Source: Candidatus Parabacteroides intestinavium
GTDB taxonomy: Bacteria; Bacteroidota; Bacteroidia; Bacteroidales; Tannerellaceae
Length of the DNA: 30,215 nt
Assembly (NCBI GenBank): GCA_019118725.1
Contig: DWYO01000092.1
Span: forward strand, 1-30,215
Direction of reading: 5' to 3'
Under the pieces are notes generated by a model, which was given only the letters and a program-made list of their open reading frames with translations, searched no databases and was not told where the DNA came from. Shown one piece after another: positions 1-7,481 of this stretch. Numbering within the stretch: the first letter of the stretch is position 1; each line of letters begins with the position of its first letter. Made by a program: the position numbers and the translations under genes.

Positions 1-1
1 C

Positions 2-772
2 CAGCGTATTATGATAAAAGAGTATCCATATCGGATGACCGAAGGAAGACTGATGTTCCTCCGGCAAGGCCATGCCCGTGCCCGTATTAATCTAAAAGAA
101 ATAGAGATAGAAGCTCCGGCTGTTGTGATTATTTCGCCCGAAACCATCGCTCAAGTGTTAAGTATGTCTGATGACGCGAAAGGGTCGATTGTCGTTTTTA
201 CCAACGAGTTTATTGGCGAAATCCGGCACGAACAGCTGGTGCAGAAGTTTATTAACGGGATGCTGAGTCTCCCTTTACATCTCTCAGATAAAGATTTTGC
301 CTGTATCGGGCAATTCTTCGCTACGATTTGGTCTGTTGTCCAGACTTACGGATTGCAACGGGATGTACTTCAATCTTTACTTCAAGCGTTGTTGCAAGAG
401 CTGTTTGTCTTGGTAAAGCGGCAATTCCAAGAAGAGGTAAAACGACAAAGCCGGCAAGAACAACTGTTCAACCAATTCATTTCGTTGGTCAACCAATATG
501 CCAGAACCGAACGGAATGTCTCCTTTTATGCCGATAAACTTTACCTGACCCCTCGTTATCTGAATAGTGTTGTGAAGCAAGCCAGCCATCGTACGGTGAT
601 GGATTGGGTGAACGATTCGGTTATCCTCGAAGCTAAAGTCATGCTTAAGTACGGAGACAAGTTGGTTTATCAGGTATCTGATGAACTGAATTTCCCAAAT
701 GTCTCCTTCTTTTGCAAGTTTTTCAAACGCCACACCGGCATGACTCCGCAAGCGTATCAGAAGAGTAAGTGA
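2..772 (+). CDS. AraC-family transcriptional regulator (5' end cut by window edge)
   Basis: The C-terminal ~95 residues form an AraC/XylS double helix-turn-helix DNA-binding domain. The segment with YADKLYLTPRYLNSVVK is the first HTH, and SDELNFPNVSFFCKFFKRHTGMTPQAYQ is a typical second HTH and family signature. The N-terminal part, with RINLKEIEIEAPAVVIISP, resembles the later strands of an AraC cupin-like sensor domain. The frame is open through the left edge: the codons before the ATG at 11 are sense codons. Family members are usually about 280-300 residues, so the 253 residues from that ATG probably lack the true start and the first sensor strands. The gene converges on mazG with a 50-bp gap. 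Its target and ligand cannot be read from this window; its regulated genes are most likely to the left. Confidence 0.9.
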   Translation, partial: QRIMIKEYPYRMTEGRLMFLRQGHARARINLKEIEIEAPAVVIISPETIAQVLSMSDDAKGSIVVFTNEFIGEIRHEQLVQKFINGMLSLPLHLSDKDFACIGQFFATIWSVVQTYGLQRDVLQSLLQALLQELFVLVKRQFQEEVKRQSRQEQLFNQFISLVNQYARTERNVSFYADKLYLTPRYLNSVVKQASHRTVMDWVNDSVILEAKVMLKYGDKLVYQVSDELNFPNVSFFCKFFKRHTGMTPQAYQKSK

Positions 773-822
773 GCGCTGTTTGAGTCTGTACGTTTATGAG
801 CCGGTTTGTTGAACCCATAAAT

Positions 823-1617
823 TTACAAACTTTTCTCTTTCTCTTTCGCTTCGTTCCAGATTTCATCCATTTCGGCCAAGGTCATCTCTTTGAGGGAACG
901 ACCATGTTGGATGGTCTTTTCCTCCAGGTAATTGAACCGGCGGATAAACTTCTGGTTAGTGCGTTCCAAGGCTGTGTCCGGATTGATCTTGTAGAGGCGT
1001 GCGGCATTGATGAGGCTGAAAAAGAGATCGCCAAACTCAGCTTCCATCTTATCGGCATCCATCCGGCTAATTTCCGCTTTCAGTTCGTTAAACTCCTCGT
1101 TGACCTTGTCCCAGACCTGTTCGCGCTCTTCCCAGTCGAACCCCACGTTGCGCACCTTATCCTGGATGCGATAAGCTTTGACTACAGAAGGGAGCGAGGC
1201 GGGAACCCCCGCCAGTACTGTCTTGTTACCTCCCTTTTCCTTGAGCTTGAGTTGCTCCCAGTTCTGTTCTACCTTGCCGGCTGTATCGGCTTCTGCATGT
1301 CCAAATACGTGCGGATGGCGGTAAATCAGCTTTTCGCAAAGTGCATCGCAGACGTCTTTGATATCGAAGGCTCCCTTTTCATCGCCAATTTTCGCATAAA
1401 AGACGATATGCAGCAACAGGTCACCCAATTCCTTTTTGATGTCTGTATTATCCTCGCGCATCAGCGCTTCACTCAGTTCGTAAGTCTCTTCGATGGTGTT
1501 CGTGCGGAGAGACTCGTTGGTCTGCTTCCGGTCCCACGGGCATTTCACCCGCAATTCGTCTAAGATATCCAATAACCGGCCGAAAGCTTCGGTTTGTTCT
1601 TTTCGGGTATGAGCCAT
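823..1617 (-). CDS. mazG: Nucleoside triphosphate pyrophosphohydrolase MazG
   Basis: Predicted to hydrolyse (d)NTPs to the monophosphate plus pyrophosphate, a cytoplasmic housekeeping or nucleotide-pool cleaning role. At 264 residues it matches the usual length of E. coli-type MazG. Two tandem MazG domains are visible. The N-terminal one has CPWDRKQT, then EETYELSEAL and KKELGDLLLHIVFYA, giving the EExxE...ExxD metal-binding pattern. The C-terminal one has EFNELKAEI and EAEFGDLFFSLINAARL. The ATG at 1617 begins MAHTRKEQTEAFGRLLDI, a normal family N-terminus. It lies 5 bp after the dsbD-like stop and is the last gene of a minus-strand operon with rluA-like and dsbD-like genes. No role in toxin-antitoxin regulation is suggested, because no mazEF is nearby. 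Confidence 0.95.
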   Translation of the reverse strand: MAHTRKEQTEAFGRLLDILDELRVKCPWDRKQTNESLRTNTIEETYELSEALMREDNTDIKKELGDLLLHIVFYAKIGDEKGAFDIKDVCDALCEKLIYRHPHVFGHAEADTAGKVEQNWEQLKLKEKGGNKTVLAGVPASLPSVVKAYRIQDKVRNVGFDWEEREQVWDKVNEEFNELKAEISRMDADKMEAEFGDLFFSLINAARLYKINPDTALERTNQKFIRRFNYLEEKTIQHGRSLKEMTLAEMDEIWNEAKEKEKSL

Positions 1618-1622
1618 TTTTT

Positions 1623-3677
1623 TTATTTTTTAAACTCCTCCAATCCTCTTTCCAGGAATTGAATATATTTATTTACATCTTCATCAAACGCATAGGAGGG
1701 AGCGAGCGGCTTGCCTTCATTATCCAACAGGATATAGAAAGGTTGGGCGTTTGCTCCGAACTTGCTTCGTTGCAGGTAACTCCATTTATCGCCGATGGTG
1801 CGGAGCGTGCGTGTCTTTCCGTTCTCCTGAATCCGGATCGGTTCGGGGAGTTTTGTCTTGTCATCGACCATCAGCGTAATCAGGACATAATCGTTTTCCA
1901 GCAAATCCTTGACGCGGGCATCGGTCCATACAGAGGCTTCCATTTTCCGGCAATTTACACATCCGTAACCGGAGAAATCAATCATCACCGGTTTGTTGTG
2001 TTGTTTGGCATACGCCATTCCTGCTTCATAATCATCGAACGCTGCGTGAACTTCATTATCATACAGATTGAAGTCCTGCGTATATAATGGAGGTGCAAAA
2101 GCACTGATGGCTTTCAACGGTGCGCCCCAAAGTCCGGGAATCATATAAATGGAGAAGGCAAATGAGATAATCGCCATAAACAGACGAGGGACAGAAACAT
2201 ACTTCAGGTCGCTATCGTGACTGAACTTGAGCTTGCCCAATAGGTAACATCCCAAAAGGGCAAAGATGACAATCCACAATACCAGGAAGGTCTCGCGGTC
2301 CAGCAGGCGCCAGCCGTAAGCTAAGTCGGCCACGGAGAGGAACTTCAGGGCCAATGCCAGTTCCAGGAAGCCCAATACTACCTTTACTGAGTTCAGCCAA
2401 CCGCCCGATTTCGGCATACTCTGCAACAGATTCGGGAAGATGGCAAAGAGACTGAACGGGATGGACAAGGCTAATGCAAAACCGAACATTCCGACCGCCG
2501 GGCCGATAGCCGCACCCATTGTAGCTGCCTGAACCAGTAATGTGCCGATAATCGGACCCGTGCAGGAGAAGGACACTAATACCAACGTGAACGACATGAA
2601 GAAGATGCTGATAATTCCAGTGGTCGAATCCGCTTTCGTATCCAGTTTGTTGGTCCAGGACGCCGGCAATACCAACTCGAACGCGCCGAAGAAGGAAATG
2701 GCAAACAGGACTAACAACAGGAAGAAGATGATATTGAAGATGGCATTCGTGGAGAGGTCGTTCAGGGCGCTCGCTCCGAAAATACCCGTAATCAGCAATC
2801 CCAATACCAGGTAGATCACAATGATGGAAAGCCCGTAAGTGATGGCGTCACGGATGGCTTTCTTCCGGTCTTTGGTCCGTTTGAGGAAGAAGCTTACCGT
2901 CATGGGTATCATTGGCCATACGCAAGGGGTCAGGAGGGCGATGAGGCCTCCGGCAAATCCTGCGAAGAAGATAAACAACCAGCTGGTGTCGGTGGCGGAA
3001 ATAGTCGAATCACCAAAAGCTTTCAGCTCATCGACAACCGGTTTCCACAGCTCTTCCGACTGATAGACTTGCGGCTCTTTTTCCGGAACATATTCCGGGG
3101 TGGCGGCACTGGCCTCATCGGCTACGTCCGGTTCCGTCACTACGGTGTCTTGTGTCACCTCCTGGGGGGCATTGTCTGTACTTTCTTTCGGAGTAAGGGC
3201 CGCCAAGGTCTTTTCTACATCAATATCTTTGGCACTGAATGCAAATTCCTCTTGTTCGGGAGGAAGGCAATTTTCGTCATTGCAGGCCATATATTCCACA
3301 TAACCGTTTACCTGAAGATGCTTCGGGTCGGTTACTTCTATCTTCTGACGGAAAGAGACTTCACCGGCAAACCAGCGCAATTCCATTTGGAACTGCTCAT
3401 CGAATACGGTAGTTGCTTCTTTGGAAGCTATGGGGGTACCGATAGCCTTTGCGCCTTTCAGGTTCTCGAACGAGAAAGAGGTGGAAATCGGTCCGCCCTC
3501 CGGCAGATTCATGTCGTATAAATGCCAGCCTGCATCAAGTTTGGCGGAAAACACCAGGGTCTTTTCGGCCGAATCCGAGTCTTCCAGTTTTATGTTCCAT
3601 TTCACCGGCGTCAATATTTGCGCCTGTACGGCTAATGCCAGGAATGTGAGCATCAGCAGGGTTACGAATTTCTTCAT
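1623..3677 (-). CDS. dsbD: Thiol:disulfide interchange protein, DsbD family
   Basis: Inner-membrane reductase predicted to pass electrons from cytoplasmic thioredoxin to periplasmic thiol partners. A Sec signal peptide covers about residues 1-19 (cleavage near VQA/Q). A periplasmic N-terminal domain follows, with the redox pair C132/C137 in CNDENC, then an acidic, Thr/Pro-rich linker (about 160-210). The membrane domain spans about 230-520 and carries its two buried cysteines: C252 in LLTPCVWPMIP and C372 in SFSCTGPIIG. The C-terminal thioredoxin-like domain has the CVNC motif (C573, C576). All six cysteines of the cascade are therefore present in 684 residues, compared with about 565 for E. 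coli DsbD. It sits 14 bp after the rluA-like gene and 5 bp before mazG. Bacteroidetes homologues are often annotated as cytochrome c biogenesis protein; the actual substrates are unknown. Confidence 0.92.
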   Translation of the reverse strand: MKKFVTLLMLTFLALAVQAQILTPVKWNIKLEDSDSAEKTLVFSAKLDAGWHLYDMNLPEGGPISTSFSFENLKGAKAIGTPIASKEATTVFDEQFQMELRWFAGEVSFRQKIEVTDPKHLQVNGYVEYMACNDENCLPPEQEEFAFSAKDIDVEKTLAALTPKESTDNAPQEVTQDTVVTEPDVADEASAATPEYVPEKEPQVYQSEELWKPVVDELKAFGDSTISATDTSWLFIFFAGFAGGLIALLTPCVWPMIPMTVSFFLKRTKDRKKAIRDAITYGLSIIVIYLVLGLLITGIFGASALNDLSTNAIFNIIFFLLLVLFAISFFGAFELVLPASWTNKLDTKADSTTGIISIFFMSFTLVLVSFSCTGPIIGTLLVQAATMGAAIGPAVGMFGFALALSIPFSLFAIFPNLLQSMPKSGGWLNSVKVVLGFLELALALKFLSVADLAYGWRLLDRETFLVLWIVIFALLGCYLLGKLKFSHDSDLKYVSVPRLFMAIISFAFSIYMIPGLWGAPLKAISAFAPPLYTQDFNLYDNEVHAAFDDYEAGMAYAKQHNKPVMIDFSGYGCVNCRKMEASVWTDARVKDLLENDYVLITLMVDDKTKLPEPIRIQENGKTRTLRTIGDKWSYLQRSKFGANAQPFYILLDNEGKPLAPSYAFDEDVNKYIQFLERGLEEFKK

Positions 3678-3691
3678 GTTTATCCTCTATT

Positions 3692-4612
3692 TTACCAGTT
3701 TTTACTTGTTAATGATTTGAATGAGTCCGGAATGCGCGTGTCGAACCGCATCTCCTCGCCAGTTTCCGGGTGGATAAAGTAGAGCCGTTGTGCATGAAGC
3801 ATCAATCGGCCGGTCGGGTCGGTCTCCGCACCGTATTTATAATCTCCGGCAATCGGATGACCGATATATTCCATTTGCGCACGGATTTGATTCTTCCGTC
3901 CTGTTTCCAGGTTCAGTTCCAAAAGCGAATACTTGTCGTTCGTACGGAGCAGGTTATACCGGGTGATGGCGTCTTTCCCTCCTTCGGCTACGACATAAAC
4001 ACGCGCTTCGGCATTTTCCTTCAATTGGGTAGTGATTAAATCCGAATTCTTTTCGGGGCGGCCTTCCACTACCGCCACGTAGGTGCGTTCGGTAATCATC
4101 TCGTTCCAGTTGCTTTGCATCTTCTCCTGAATGGCACGGGTCTTGGCAAACATCATCAGTCCGGACGTATCGCGGTCCAGACGATGCAAAACAAAGAGTT
4201 TATTGCGCGGGTCGCTCTTCTTCAGGTAATCACTTAAAATATGGAAGGCCGTACGCTCGCGCACCTTGGCGGTCGAGACCGAAAGCAGTCCTTCACGTTT
4301 GTTGACCACAATAACCGCATCGTCCTCGTAAATGATGTTCAGCAACGGATTGTTGAATACTACTTTCCGGCGGTTGTAACTGATGGTTACCACATCGCCC
4401 GCGTGCAAAGGGGTGTCAAATTGGGTGGTTACCTGCTGATTGACCAATATTTGTCCGCGTGAAAGCAATGCCTTGACCGAGGTCTTGCTTTGCTCTTTCA
4501 ATAACTCAAATAAGAAGGGAAGCAACGTAGCCTCCTGTTCAACGGTAATGTTTCGTCCGCGGGGTGCATTGTCCGGACGAAACCGTCTTTTCATGCCAAA
4601 GCCTTTCTTCAT
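3692..4612 (-). CDS. RluA-family pseudouridine synthase with S4 domain
   Basis: Isomerises specific uridines in rRNA (or tRNA) to pseudouridine. An S4 RNA-binding domain occupies about residues 25-80 (SVKALLSRGQILVNQQ). The catalytic domain follows, with the RluA signature HRLDRDTSGLMMFAK at 143-157, where D146 is the expected nucleophile. Other family blocks are visible: TERTYVAVVEG, ETGRKNQIRAQ and GDYKYGA. The first ~20 residues are basic and of low complexity; an internal ATG at codon 7 (MKRRFRPDN) is an alternative start. It is the first gene of the minus-strand rluA-dsbD-mazG operon, and a good TATCTTTG box lies 27 bp upstream. RluC/RluD-like specificity cannot be assigned from sequence alone. 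Confidence 0.92.
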   Translation of the reverse strand: MKKGFGMKRRFRPDNAPRGRNITVEQEATLLPFLFELLKEQSKTSVKALLSRGQILVNQQVTTQFDTPLHAGDVVTISYNRRKVVFNNPLLNIIYEDDAVIVVNKREGLLSVSTAKVRERTAFHILSDYLKKSDPRNKLFVLHRLDRDTSGLMMFAKTRAIQEKMQSNWNEMITERTYVAVVEGRPEKNSDLITTQLKENAEARVYVVAEGGKDAITRYNLLRTNDKYSLLELNLETGRKNQIRAQMEYIGHPIAGDYKYGAETDPTGRLMLHAQRLYFIHPETGEEMRFDTRIPDSFKSLTSKNW

Positions 4613-4638
4613 TCTTTTCTATCTTAAATAAATCCCCA

Positions 4639-4646
4639 CAAAGATA
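4639..4646 (-). promoter_or_regulatory. Promoter -7 box for rluA-dsbD-mazG
   Basis: The reverse strand reads TATCTTTG, an exact match to the Bacteroidetes TAnnTTTG box, 27 bp before the rluA-like ATG. No clear -33 TTTG is seen at the expected distance. Confidence 0.6.
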
Positions 4647-4655
4647 CGGGCTTTT

Positions 4656-4686
4656 TTTGGGATTCGGGATATTATTTGTTTCTTTG
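4656..4686 (+). promoter_or_regulatory. Possible promoter for the SGNH-DUF4153-mutarotase-fucP unit
   Basis: TTTG at 4656-4659 is followed after 19 bp by TTTCTTTG at 4679-4686. This fits the Bacteroidetes -33/-7 layout apart from one mismatch (TT for TA). Use of this promoter would give a leader of about 115 nt containing the palindrome at 4744-4787. Confidence 0.4.
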
Positions 4687-4743
4687 TGGGGAGGAAATAT
4701 TTCTTGTATGGGAGATTTCCCGGATTCGGACGGGATGAAAAAA

Positions 4744-4787
4744 TCGTCTAACGTCCGTGTACTTTGCGCCTAACAGCTGTTAGACGA
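4744..4787. promoter_or_regulatory. Operator-like nested palindrome upstream of the SGNH hydrolase
   Basis: A perfect 14-bp palindrome, CTAACAGCTGTTAG, lies at 4770-4783. The outer sequences TCGTCTAAC (4744-4752) and GTTAGACGA (4779-4787) form a 9-bp inverted repeat with a 26-bp spacer. The half-site CTAAC therefore occurs three times (two direct copies, one inverted). A TACTTTG stretch (4760-4766), like a degenerate -7 box, lies between the arms. A repressor operator is the simplest reading; an RNA hairpin in the leader is the alternative. Confidence 0.5.
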
Positions 4788-4806
4788 AAAAAAGATAGGA
4801 GGAAAA

Positions 4807-5589
4807 ATGAAAAAGAATGGATTTTTGAAAGAAATTATTCTCGTGGTGTTGGGCTTATTGACCCTGACATGCGGGAAAGCTGCTGAAAAGCATCATTTGA
4901 ATATCGTGTTTATTGGAAACAGTATCACACAAGGAGTTGGATTGGAGAAGCCTTCGCACGAGGCTCCACCGGTGCAGGCCGTGCTTTATCTGGGACGGCA
5001 GGCCGGGGTAGGCGAGGTGAAATTCAGCAATCAGGGCGTAAGTGGATGTACAACGGTGGATTATTTGCCTGAAACCCATACCTTGTTCGACCGGGCCAAG
5101 CAGGCCGCCGACCAATTCGCAGACGAGGACTGGGCAACGCTTATCTTCTCCATTATGTTGGGGACGAACGATAGTGCGATAAAAGGAACGAACGGGGCGC
5201 CGGTATCGCCCGAACAATATACCCGGAATATGATGCGAATCATTGATGAGTTGCTGACTCTGTATCCGACCTGCAAGGTGGTGGTCCATCGTCCGATCTG
5301 GTATAGTCCAAATACCTATAACGGAACCCAATATATGCAAGAGGGATTGGACCGGCTTATTTCCTATTATCCGGAGATTCAGAAGCTGGTCAAAACTTAT
5401 GAAGAGAAAGCTCCCGGACAGGTTTTCTTGGGCGATACCGAGGCTTTCGGTTTCTTCCGGGAGAATGAAGCCAAGTTTCAGCATGAACAGGGCAATGCCG
5501 GAATCTTCTTTTTGCATCCCAACAAGGAGGGCGCCAAGGATTTAGGTGAGTTTTGGGGAAAAGCAATTTATAATTTGTTGGGCTTATGA
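4807..5589 (+). CDS. Secreted SGNH/GDSL-type hydrolase
   Basis: A probable ester hydrolase exported to the periplasm or cell surface. An N-terminal hydrophobic stretch (about 8-22) is a signal peptide; LTLTCGKA is a poor lipobox because Thr precedes the Cys. SGNH blocks: I is FIGNSITQG (nucleophile S39), II is QGVSG near 76-80, III is LGTND at 118-122 (N121), and V is FLHPNKEG with H237. The Asp normally three residues before the block V His is Phe here, so the triad may be a Ser-His dyad. At 260 residues the length is normal. It overlaps the DUF4153 gene by 4 bp (ATGA). In this operon a role in removing acetyl or other acyl groups from glycans is plausible but only inferred. The ATG at 4807 follows the purine-rich GATAGGAGG, an unusually good ribosome binding site for this phylum. 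Confidence 0.85.
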   Translation: MKKNGFLKEIILVVLGLLTLTCGKAAEKHHLNIVFIGNSITQGVGLEKPSHEAPPVQAVLYLGRQAGVGEVKFSNQGVSGCTTVDYLPETHTLFDRAKQAADQFADEDWATLIFSIMLGTNDSAIKGTNGAPVSPEQYTRNMMRIIDELLTLYPTCKVVVHRPIWYSPNTYNGTQYMQEGLDRLISYYPEIQKLVKTYEEKAPGQVFLGDTEAFGFFRENEAKFQHEQGNAGIFFLHPNKEGAKDLGEFWGKAIYNLLGL

Positions 5590-7049
5590 AAATAAACAGA
5601 CTCTATTTCTTTGGGTTGGAATTAAGGCAGAGTATAAAGCGGAATCCGGTGGAGTCCTTGCTGGCGTTGTGTTTCTTTGTCATACGAATCGGAATGTTGG
5701 GAGCGGAAGCTACCTCGTGGTGGAACGTGCTCCGGTATGCTCCGGTAGTGTTCTTGCTTACCTGTATCTTTCATGCTCATGCTGAACGGAAACCGGTGCG
5801 CTGGCTTTATTTTCTCTCGCCTTTGTTGCTGATACCTTTCGGATTGATCGAAGAGACGCAGTTCACGTTGCCTTTTGCCTTTACGTTGGTAATTATCCAA
5901 ATCTTATATGTTTTGGCCACGAGTAGGAAATATGACCGTCCTTTTGCTTATGGGGCGTTGAATTATGTGAGATCGGCCGGGATTGCGTTAGCCCTTTCGT
6001 TGATTATCTGGATAACCTTATGGGTGATAGTGGCCTCCATCAGCTATATATTCGATATCTGGGAAGAGAATATGGATGATCTGATACTGATCACCCAAGC
6101 CATTGCCATTGCCTTTTGCTTGCCGCTCCTGTTCGTCCTTTTCCGGGACGCGCATCGGGATAAGCCCCTGCAATCGGCCCGGGCTTTCCGCATACTTCTG
6201 AATTATGTCCTCTCTCCGGCACTGATGGTCTATACAGGTATCCTTTATCTGTATATGTTGAAGATTCTTATTACGTTCGAGCTTCCGAAAGGGCAGATAG
6301 CTTACATGGTGACGGCTTTTGTGAGCGCGTTCTTTATCTTGAAGGGATGCCAGTTCTTCCTAAAGAGACGGATTTATGGATGGTTCTATCGGTGGGCAAG
6401 CTGGATAACCTTGCCTACATTGGCTTTATGCTGGATAGGTGTGGTTTATCGGATTCGTGAATATGGATTTACCGAGCCTCGTGTCTATCTGATAGCGGTC
6501 GTATCGGTACTGACTCTTACCGCATTGTTCTTTCTTTTCCGCCGGTTGCCTCATTATACGTTGGCGGCTTGGAGTGCTGTGGTGCTCTTTTCGGTAATCA
6601 CCTACATACCGGGCATAACGGCAAAGGATATCGGGGACTGGTCGCAGGCCGGAAGACCGGAATCGGACCGGAATGCTCAAGAGAAAACGTTGCTTACCAT
6701 CCATTCGCAGGAACCCGTGGATATATCCGGTTATCATCAGCTTTATTTCTTGGATTCTTATCCGGAAGGAGGAAACTATTATCAGACTTATCAAGATAGT
6801 TTGTGTCTGTATATCCGGGATAGTTTGGTCTATCATAATGAATTTTCCCGTATCTTTGCCGATCAGTTGCAGAAGGCAGGACTTGCTCTTACAGATTCTA
6901 TTCCGGAAGCGAAGTATGCCGAACTTTTGCGTTTGGACTTGGATTCGGCCACGATTCTTTTTGAAAGTTATGGCATCGTGCGGACCGATTCGGGGTATGA
7001 TATTGGGTACATGCAACCGAAAGTTTATATGATGAAGAATTCGGAATGA
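5586..7049 (+). CDS. Polytopic membrane protein, DUF4153-like
   Basis: Of unknown function. The first ~370 residues are strongly hydrophobic, with roughly ten predicted transmembrane segments (for example SLLALCFFVIRIGML, SAGIALALSLIIWITLWVIVA, LTLTALFFLF and AAWSAVVLFSVITYIPGI). A soluble C-terminal tail of about 115 residues follows, rich in Tyr, Asp and Ser (HQLYFLDSYPEGGNYYQTY). Overall organisation and length (487) fit the DUF4153 family common in Bacteroidetes, recognised from memory rather than a search. Its ATG overlaps the stop of the SGNH hydrolase (ATGA), suggesting translational coupling. A 90-bp AT-rich gap with repeated TTAATT/TTAATTATTAATTG runs separates it from the mutarotase gene. 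No catalytic motif is recognised. Confidence 0.75.
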   Translation: MKINRLYFFGLELRQSIKRNPVESLLALCFFVIRIGMLGAEATSWWNVLRYAPVVFLLTCIFHAHAERKPVRWLYFLSPLLLIPFGLIEETQFTLPFAFTLVIIQILYVLATSRKYDRPFAYGALNYVRSAGIALALSLIIWITLWVIVASISYIFDIWEENMDDLILITQAIAIAFCLPLLFVLFRDAHRDKPLQSARAFRILLNYVLSPALMVYTGILYLYMLKILITFELPKGQIAYMVTAFVSAFFILKGCQFFLKRRIYGWFYRWASWITLPTLALCWIGVVYRIREYGFTEPRVYLIAVVSVLTLTALFFLFRRLPHYTLAAWSAVVLFSVITYIPGITAKDIGDWSQAGRPESDRNAQEKTLLTIHSQEPVDISGYHQLYFLDSYPEGGNYYQTYQDSLCLYIRDSLVYHNEFSRIFADQLQKAGLALTDSIPEAKYAELLRLDLDSATILFESYGIVRTDSGYDIGYMQPKVYMMKNSE

Positions 7050-7139
7050 CGAATAATCGGATAGACGTTCTTAATTATTAATTGTTGATCGTCAGGTGCC
7101 GATTGTTAATTTTTAATTGTTAATTATTAATTGGAAAAC

Positions 7140-7481
7140 ATGAAACGTTATTGTCAGACAATGGATCTGAAGAATGATCCGGAATTGATAAAGGAATATT
7201 GTTATTGGCATTCGGCCGAACATATCTGGCCGGAGGTTCCGCAGGGAATCCGTGCCGTTGGGATTCGGAATATGGAGATTTACCGTTTGGGAACACGTCT
7301 CTTTATGATTGTCGAGACCGATGATGATTTCGACTGGGAGGCTTCGTTCGCCCGATTGGCTACTTTGGACAGGCAAGCCGAGTGGGAAGATTTCGTGGCC
7401 CGTTTCCAAAAGACGGAACCGGGAAGTTCTTCCGCAGAGAAATGGCAACTGATGGAACAAATTTTTAAACTTCCGGAATGA
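7140..7481 (+). CDS. L-rhamnose/L-fucose mutarotase-like protein (RhaM/DUF718 family)
   Basis: Small dimeric alpha-beta barrel protein expected to interconvert the alpha and beta anomers of a deoxyhexose in the cytoplasm. The family motif around WHSAEHIWPEV (residues 23-33 from this start) contains the candidate catalytic His; later family features are RNMEIYRLGTRLFMIVET and EKWQLMEQIFKL. The frame is open from a TTG at 7131, but the ATG at 7140 (MKRYCQTMDL) gives the normal 113-residue family length and is preferred. The gene overlaps fucP by 4 bp (ATGA). The adjacent FucP-type carrier and the HSAEH insertion relative to E. coli RhaM make L-fucose a reasonable substrate guess. Rhamnose cannot be excluded. 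Confidence 0.85.
   Translation: MKRYCQTMDLKNDPELIKEYCYWHSAEHIWPEVPQGIRAVGIRNMEIYRLGTRLFMIVETDDDFDWEASFARLATLDRQAEWEDFVARFQKTEPGSSSAEKWQLMEQIFKLPE

Larger units (their letters stand above)
4634..4691. repeat. 11-bp inverted repeat framing divergent promoters
   Basis: CCCCACAAAGA at 4634-4644 is the exact reverse complement of TCTTTGTGGGG at 4681-4691, with a 36-bp spacer. Each arm contains the CTTTG part of a Bacteroidetes -7 box, one facing each of the two divergent transcription units. Confidence 0.75.

Noticed and set aside
796..1563. 255-codon plus-strand open frame opposite mazG
   Set aside because: The minus-strand MazG protein is full length with all motifs; the plus-strand translation is Phe/Leu-rich and unrecognisable.
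823..1617. MazG considered as part of an antiphage or toxin-antitoxin module
   Set aside because: No mazE/mazF or defence genes are nearby; it lies in an operon with housekeeping genes.
7050..7139. Repeated TTAATT/TTAATTATTAATTG runs considered as an iteron or origin-like repeat
   Set aside because: The repeats are short, irregular and AT-only, typical of Bacteroidales gaps. No DnaA boxes or replication genes are nearby.
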